Positions 62,464 to 64,000 of a stretch of 64,000 bases of DNA are shown one piece after another. The DNA lies in NCBI GenBank assembly GCA_054601695.1, contig BAAHQB010000030.1, positions 806,001-870,000 on the forward strand. The letters run 5' to 3'. The notes under the pieces are model-generated. The model saw nothing but the letters and a program-made list of their open reading frames with translations. It was not told the origin of the DNA and searched no databases. Each line of letters begins with the position of its first letter. Position 1 is the stretch's first letter. The DNA is from Amorphochlora amoebiformis. Its lineage: Eukaryota > Cercozoa > Chlorarachniophyceae. A program made the translations under genes and the position numbers.

Positions 62464-63179
62464 GTATATAAATATATATTTAGGCCTTTGAGGCGAATAC
62501 TTCAAGGGGAGGATTCAGCCAGGTTATTATATGATATCAATACAAGATATTTGAATCTATATCATTATATATATATATAATATATAAATATATATATATA
62601 TATTATATATATATATATATATGTGTATGTGTATATACATACATACACAAGGAAAATCATATCCTCATTGGAAAACTCTATCCCTCGGCCATAAATCATT
62701 ATAGCCTACCCATCTCTTGTATTGTTCACCAAGACATCTTTTGTCTATAGATTTCCTTCCAACCTAAACCCGGCACTTAATACCGATGTGTTTTTTCATG
62801 TAACCCTCTAACTCTTTACCTGACACGTACACGTATCCTTCGTATTGTAAATACACATATATATATATATATAATACATATATACATATATATATTATAT
62901 ATATATATGTACATATATTTATTATTTATGTATAAATGTTCATCCATAGATATTACTTTTAGATGTATCGATAAGTACGTATATATTTACATATATATAT
63001 ATATGTTTATCATTTCCCATATATTTCATCACCTGAATAAATATATACATACATACATGCATATATATATTTTTATACATATATATACATGTTATATATA
63101 AATGTATATATATATATATAACATATATCTATATACATATATATATATATTAATATATACAATATATATATGTATATAT

Positions 63180-63210
<31 letters not shown>

Positions 63211-63445
63211 GTATATGAATGTATATATTTATTCAGGTGATGAAATATATGGGAAATGATAAAGAATGGATGAGACGCCCCTTCTGTACAATAACACTTC
63301 AGGTACATACTATATATAATATATATATATATACATACAAAAATATTACATAAATACATTCTTGTACATATATGTATGTATAAATATATATACATATATA
63401 TACACATACACACACATATATATATATATATATTTTACATATATA

Positions 63446-63501
<56 letters not shown>

Positions 63502-63552
63502 CATAAATGTGTACACATACACACACACACACATACACACACACACACACAT

Positions 63553-63621
<69 letters not shown>

Positions 63622-63661
63622 ATATTATATTGAGCAGAGTAACTCCATTCTTGACAGTTAC
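42045..63661 (+). CDS. Gene E: bacterial-type alpha-2-macroglobulin, N-terminal part (about 39 exons; continues past window)
   Basis: Bacterial-type alpha-2-macroglobulins are large secreted or periplasmic protease traps built of MG domains. Exons: 42045-42182, 42256-42299, 42411-42498, 42661-42694, 42812-42845, 43610-43667, 44441-44488, 45224-45280, 46215-46265, 46880-46894 (tentative), 47575-47638, 48117-48184, 49306-49341, 49736-49809, 50681-50738, 51013-51044, 51917-51970, 52134-52158, 52869-52941, 53906-53949, 54668-54718, 55385-55423, 56021-56092, 56429-56476, 56776-56817, 57225-57272, 57528-57647, 57847-57917, 58237-58285, 58829-58903, 59389-59466, 59933-60013, 60635-60700, 60967-61038, 61276-61380, 61879-61965, 62484-62522, 63237-63302 and 63638-63661. 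About 776 residues, all in phase. A signal peptide opens it ([19 protein letters not shown]). Family-like blocks: [106 protein letters not shown]. The thioester region, if present, lies beyond the window. Introns are up to about 1.3 kb. Confidence 0.85.
42846..43609. other. Unexplained non-repetitive intron 5 of gene E
   Basis: A 764-base stretch of balanced composition, unlike the TA introns around it. It has a 152-codon open frame (42966-43424, plus strand) with no motif I recognise. Within it, tandem CCTCGGA(A/G)GAT-like units (43320-43385) recur. It could be an old unexpanded intron, a decayed mobile element or a nested gene. Confidence 0.45.
46415..46580 (+). repeat. Purine-rich (GA) tract in a gene E intron
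   Basis: AGAGAAGAGGAAAGAGA-type repeats on the plus strand, antisense in sign to the usual CT tracts. A CT tract follows directly in the same intron, so the two could pair as a hairpin. Confidence 0.7.
46600..46850 (+). repeat. CT polypyrimidine tract upstream of a candidate micro-exon
   Basis: CTTTTCTCTCTCTTCTATCT units on the sense strand. The tract ends about 30 bases before a CAG acceptor and a possible 15-nt exon (46880-46894) of gene E. Confidence 0.8.
49018..49046 (+). repeat. Upstream copy of a gene E exon acceptor and 5' end
   Basis: TGTATATGAAGGATCTTAAT here matches 49294-49313, where it is the acceptor and start of exon 49306-49341 (DLNLDEV). The copy lies about 275 bases upstream and diverges after about 20 bases, where the exon frame is lost. 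Confidence 0.7.
49380..49735 (+). repeat. CT polypyrimidine tract ending at an acceptor
   Basis: About 350 bases of TTTCTCTCTC with few interruptions run up to the GCTAG acceptor of exon 49736-49809. Sense strand of gene E. Confidence 0.85.
50372..50400 (+). repeat. Downstream copy of a gene E exon 3' end and donor
   Basis: TATCCCATCTCCCGGGTCAA and the following GATTGGGTATAA match 49785-49815 (the end of exon 49736-49809 and its donor) with a few changes, about 585 bases downstream in the same intron. Confidence 0.75.
50530..50672 (+). repeat. Telomere-like array with one spacer, ending at a 3' splice site
   Basis: CCCTAA/CCCTGA alternating units and a diverged spacer (50604-50646) end 8 bases before the CGCAAG acceptor of exon 50681-50738. 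This is the only spacer copy outside gene A that I found. Confidence 0.85.
50748..50920 (+). repeat. CT-rich tract starting at a donor
   Basis: TCTCT/TTCTG-rich sense-strand sequence starts within 15 bases of the donor of exon 50681-50738. Confidence 0.75.
52945..53455 (+). repeat. CT minisatellite directly after a donor
   Basis: Units of CTCTTTTCCTCTCTTGCT and CTCTTTTCCTCTCTTCCT (18 bp) are repeated over 25 times. The tract starts about 20 bases after the GTCAAA donor of exon 52869-52941. The internal C/G alternation shows block-wise expansion. Confidence 0.9.
55150..55384 (+). repeat. Decaying tandem repeat carrying decoy acceptors before a gene E exon
   Basis: Units of GCTACACGCAAAATATTAGG type, about 35-60 bases apart, recur five or six times. 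Two contain TTGTCCGCACATACGCGCTA. Each ends in an ATATTAG-like 3' splice motif. The last one is the acceptor of exon 55385-55423. Confidence 0.75.
58905..59300 (+). repeat. CT-rich tract directly after a donor
   Basis: TCTCGCTCTT/TTCGCTC sense-strand pyrimidine repeats start at the donor of exon 58829-58903 and fill most of the intron. Confidence 0.8.
63003..63052 (-). repeat. Inverted copy of the gene E exon 63237-63302 acceptor and 5' end
   Basis: About 48 bases read as the reverse complement of 63219-63268, covering ATTCAG, GTGATGAAATATATGGGAAA and flank. The arms are about 170 bases apart in one intron and could pair in the pre-mRNA, masking the true acceptor. Confidence 0.85.
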
Positions 63662-63829
63662 GTATGTTCCTTCTCTGCATTGAGTGATATCACAACTCTG
63701 ATGGAAAGATTAGGCTGTATATATATATGTATATATATATATATACATCCATATAGACATGTTTATTCCAACAAACAATACATATCAGCGCACTCGGATG
63801 GCTGTCGACATTATTGGCCACAGGTCTCA

Positions 63830-63915
63830 TTCATAGTCCTAATCTCAAAACTATCAATCCTGATTCCAATCATAACCTTAACCTTAACCCTAACCCTAAC
63901 CCTAATCCTATTCAT
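63830..63915 (+). repeat. Short telomere-like array at window end
   Basis: Degenerate then clean CCCTAA units at about 63870-63910, in the gene E intron after exon 63638-63661. No exon could be placed confidently after 63661. Confidence 0.75.
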
Positions 63916-64000
63916 TTCATTTCATATATGTAATCTATACATTATATATATATATATATGTATGTATGTATGTCTACATATATTATATATATATATATAT

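Noticed and set aside
63781-63823. Further exon of gene E after 63661 (reads [12 protein letters not shown] in one frame)
   Set aside because: That frame does not match the phase left by exon 63638-63661. It may be real if another exon intervenes, but I cannot support it.

Overview
The window is nuclear DNA of an intron-rich eukaryote, most likely a protist; I cannot name the species or phylum. The evidence is GT-AG introns (with two apparent GC-AG), exons often only 13-120 nt, and telomere-type CCCTAA/TTAGGG arrays scattered inside introns. Roughly 11% of the bases are coding. Most of the rest is (TA)n-type microsatellite that starts at 5' splice sites and ends at 3' splice sites. Almost every long open frame here is therefore repeat translation. 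The real genes were found by joining short exons whose reading phases match.

Five genes alternate in strand. Gene A (+, 525-15727; its 5' end lies before the window) is an unrecognised hydrophobic, probably membrane protein. Gene B (-, 21221-16181) is a NifS-class cysteine desulfurase/selenocysteine lyase-like PLP enzyme of about 420 residues. Gene C (+, 21370-28860) is a complete phosphatidylserine synthase of about 406 residues. Gene D (-, 41747-29376) is a complete TRM5 tRNA (guanine37-N1)-methyltransferase of about 486 residues. Gene E (+, 42045 to beyond the window end) is the N-terminal part, about 776 residues in about 39 exons, of a secreted alpha-2-macroglobulin of the bacterial type.

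Intergenic spacers are tiny compared with the introns: 148 bp (B/C, head to head), 297 bp (D/E, head to head), 453 bp (A/B, tail to tail) and 515 bp (C/D, tail to tail). The two head-to-head spacers are probable bidirectional promoters. The genes do not form an obvious pathway.

The most unusual signals are in the introns. (1) Partial copies of exon edges together with their splice site, direct or inverted, lie in the neighbouring intron of the same gene, at 1169-1885, 12252-12297, 25645-25762, 49018-49046, 50372-50400, 55150-55384 and 63003-63052. (2) Telomere-like arrays abut splice sites; each CCCTAAC unit carries a CTAAC branch-point-like motif. (3) A conserved spacer element of about 70 bp, present in about 14 copies, occurs only within these arrays. 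(4) Long polypyrimidine tracts lie almost always on the sense strand of the host gene. Exon models come from reading splice signals and phases by eye and need transcript support.
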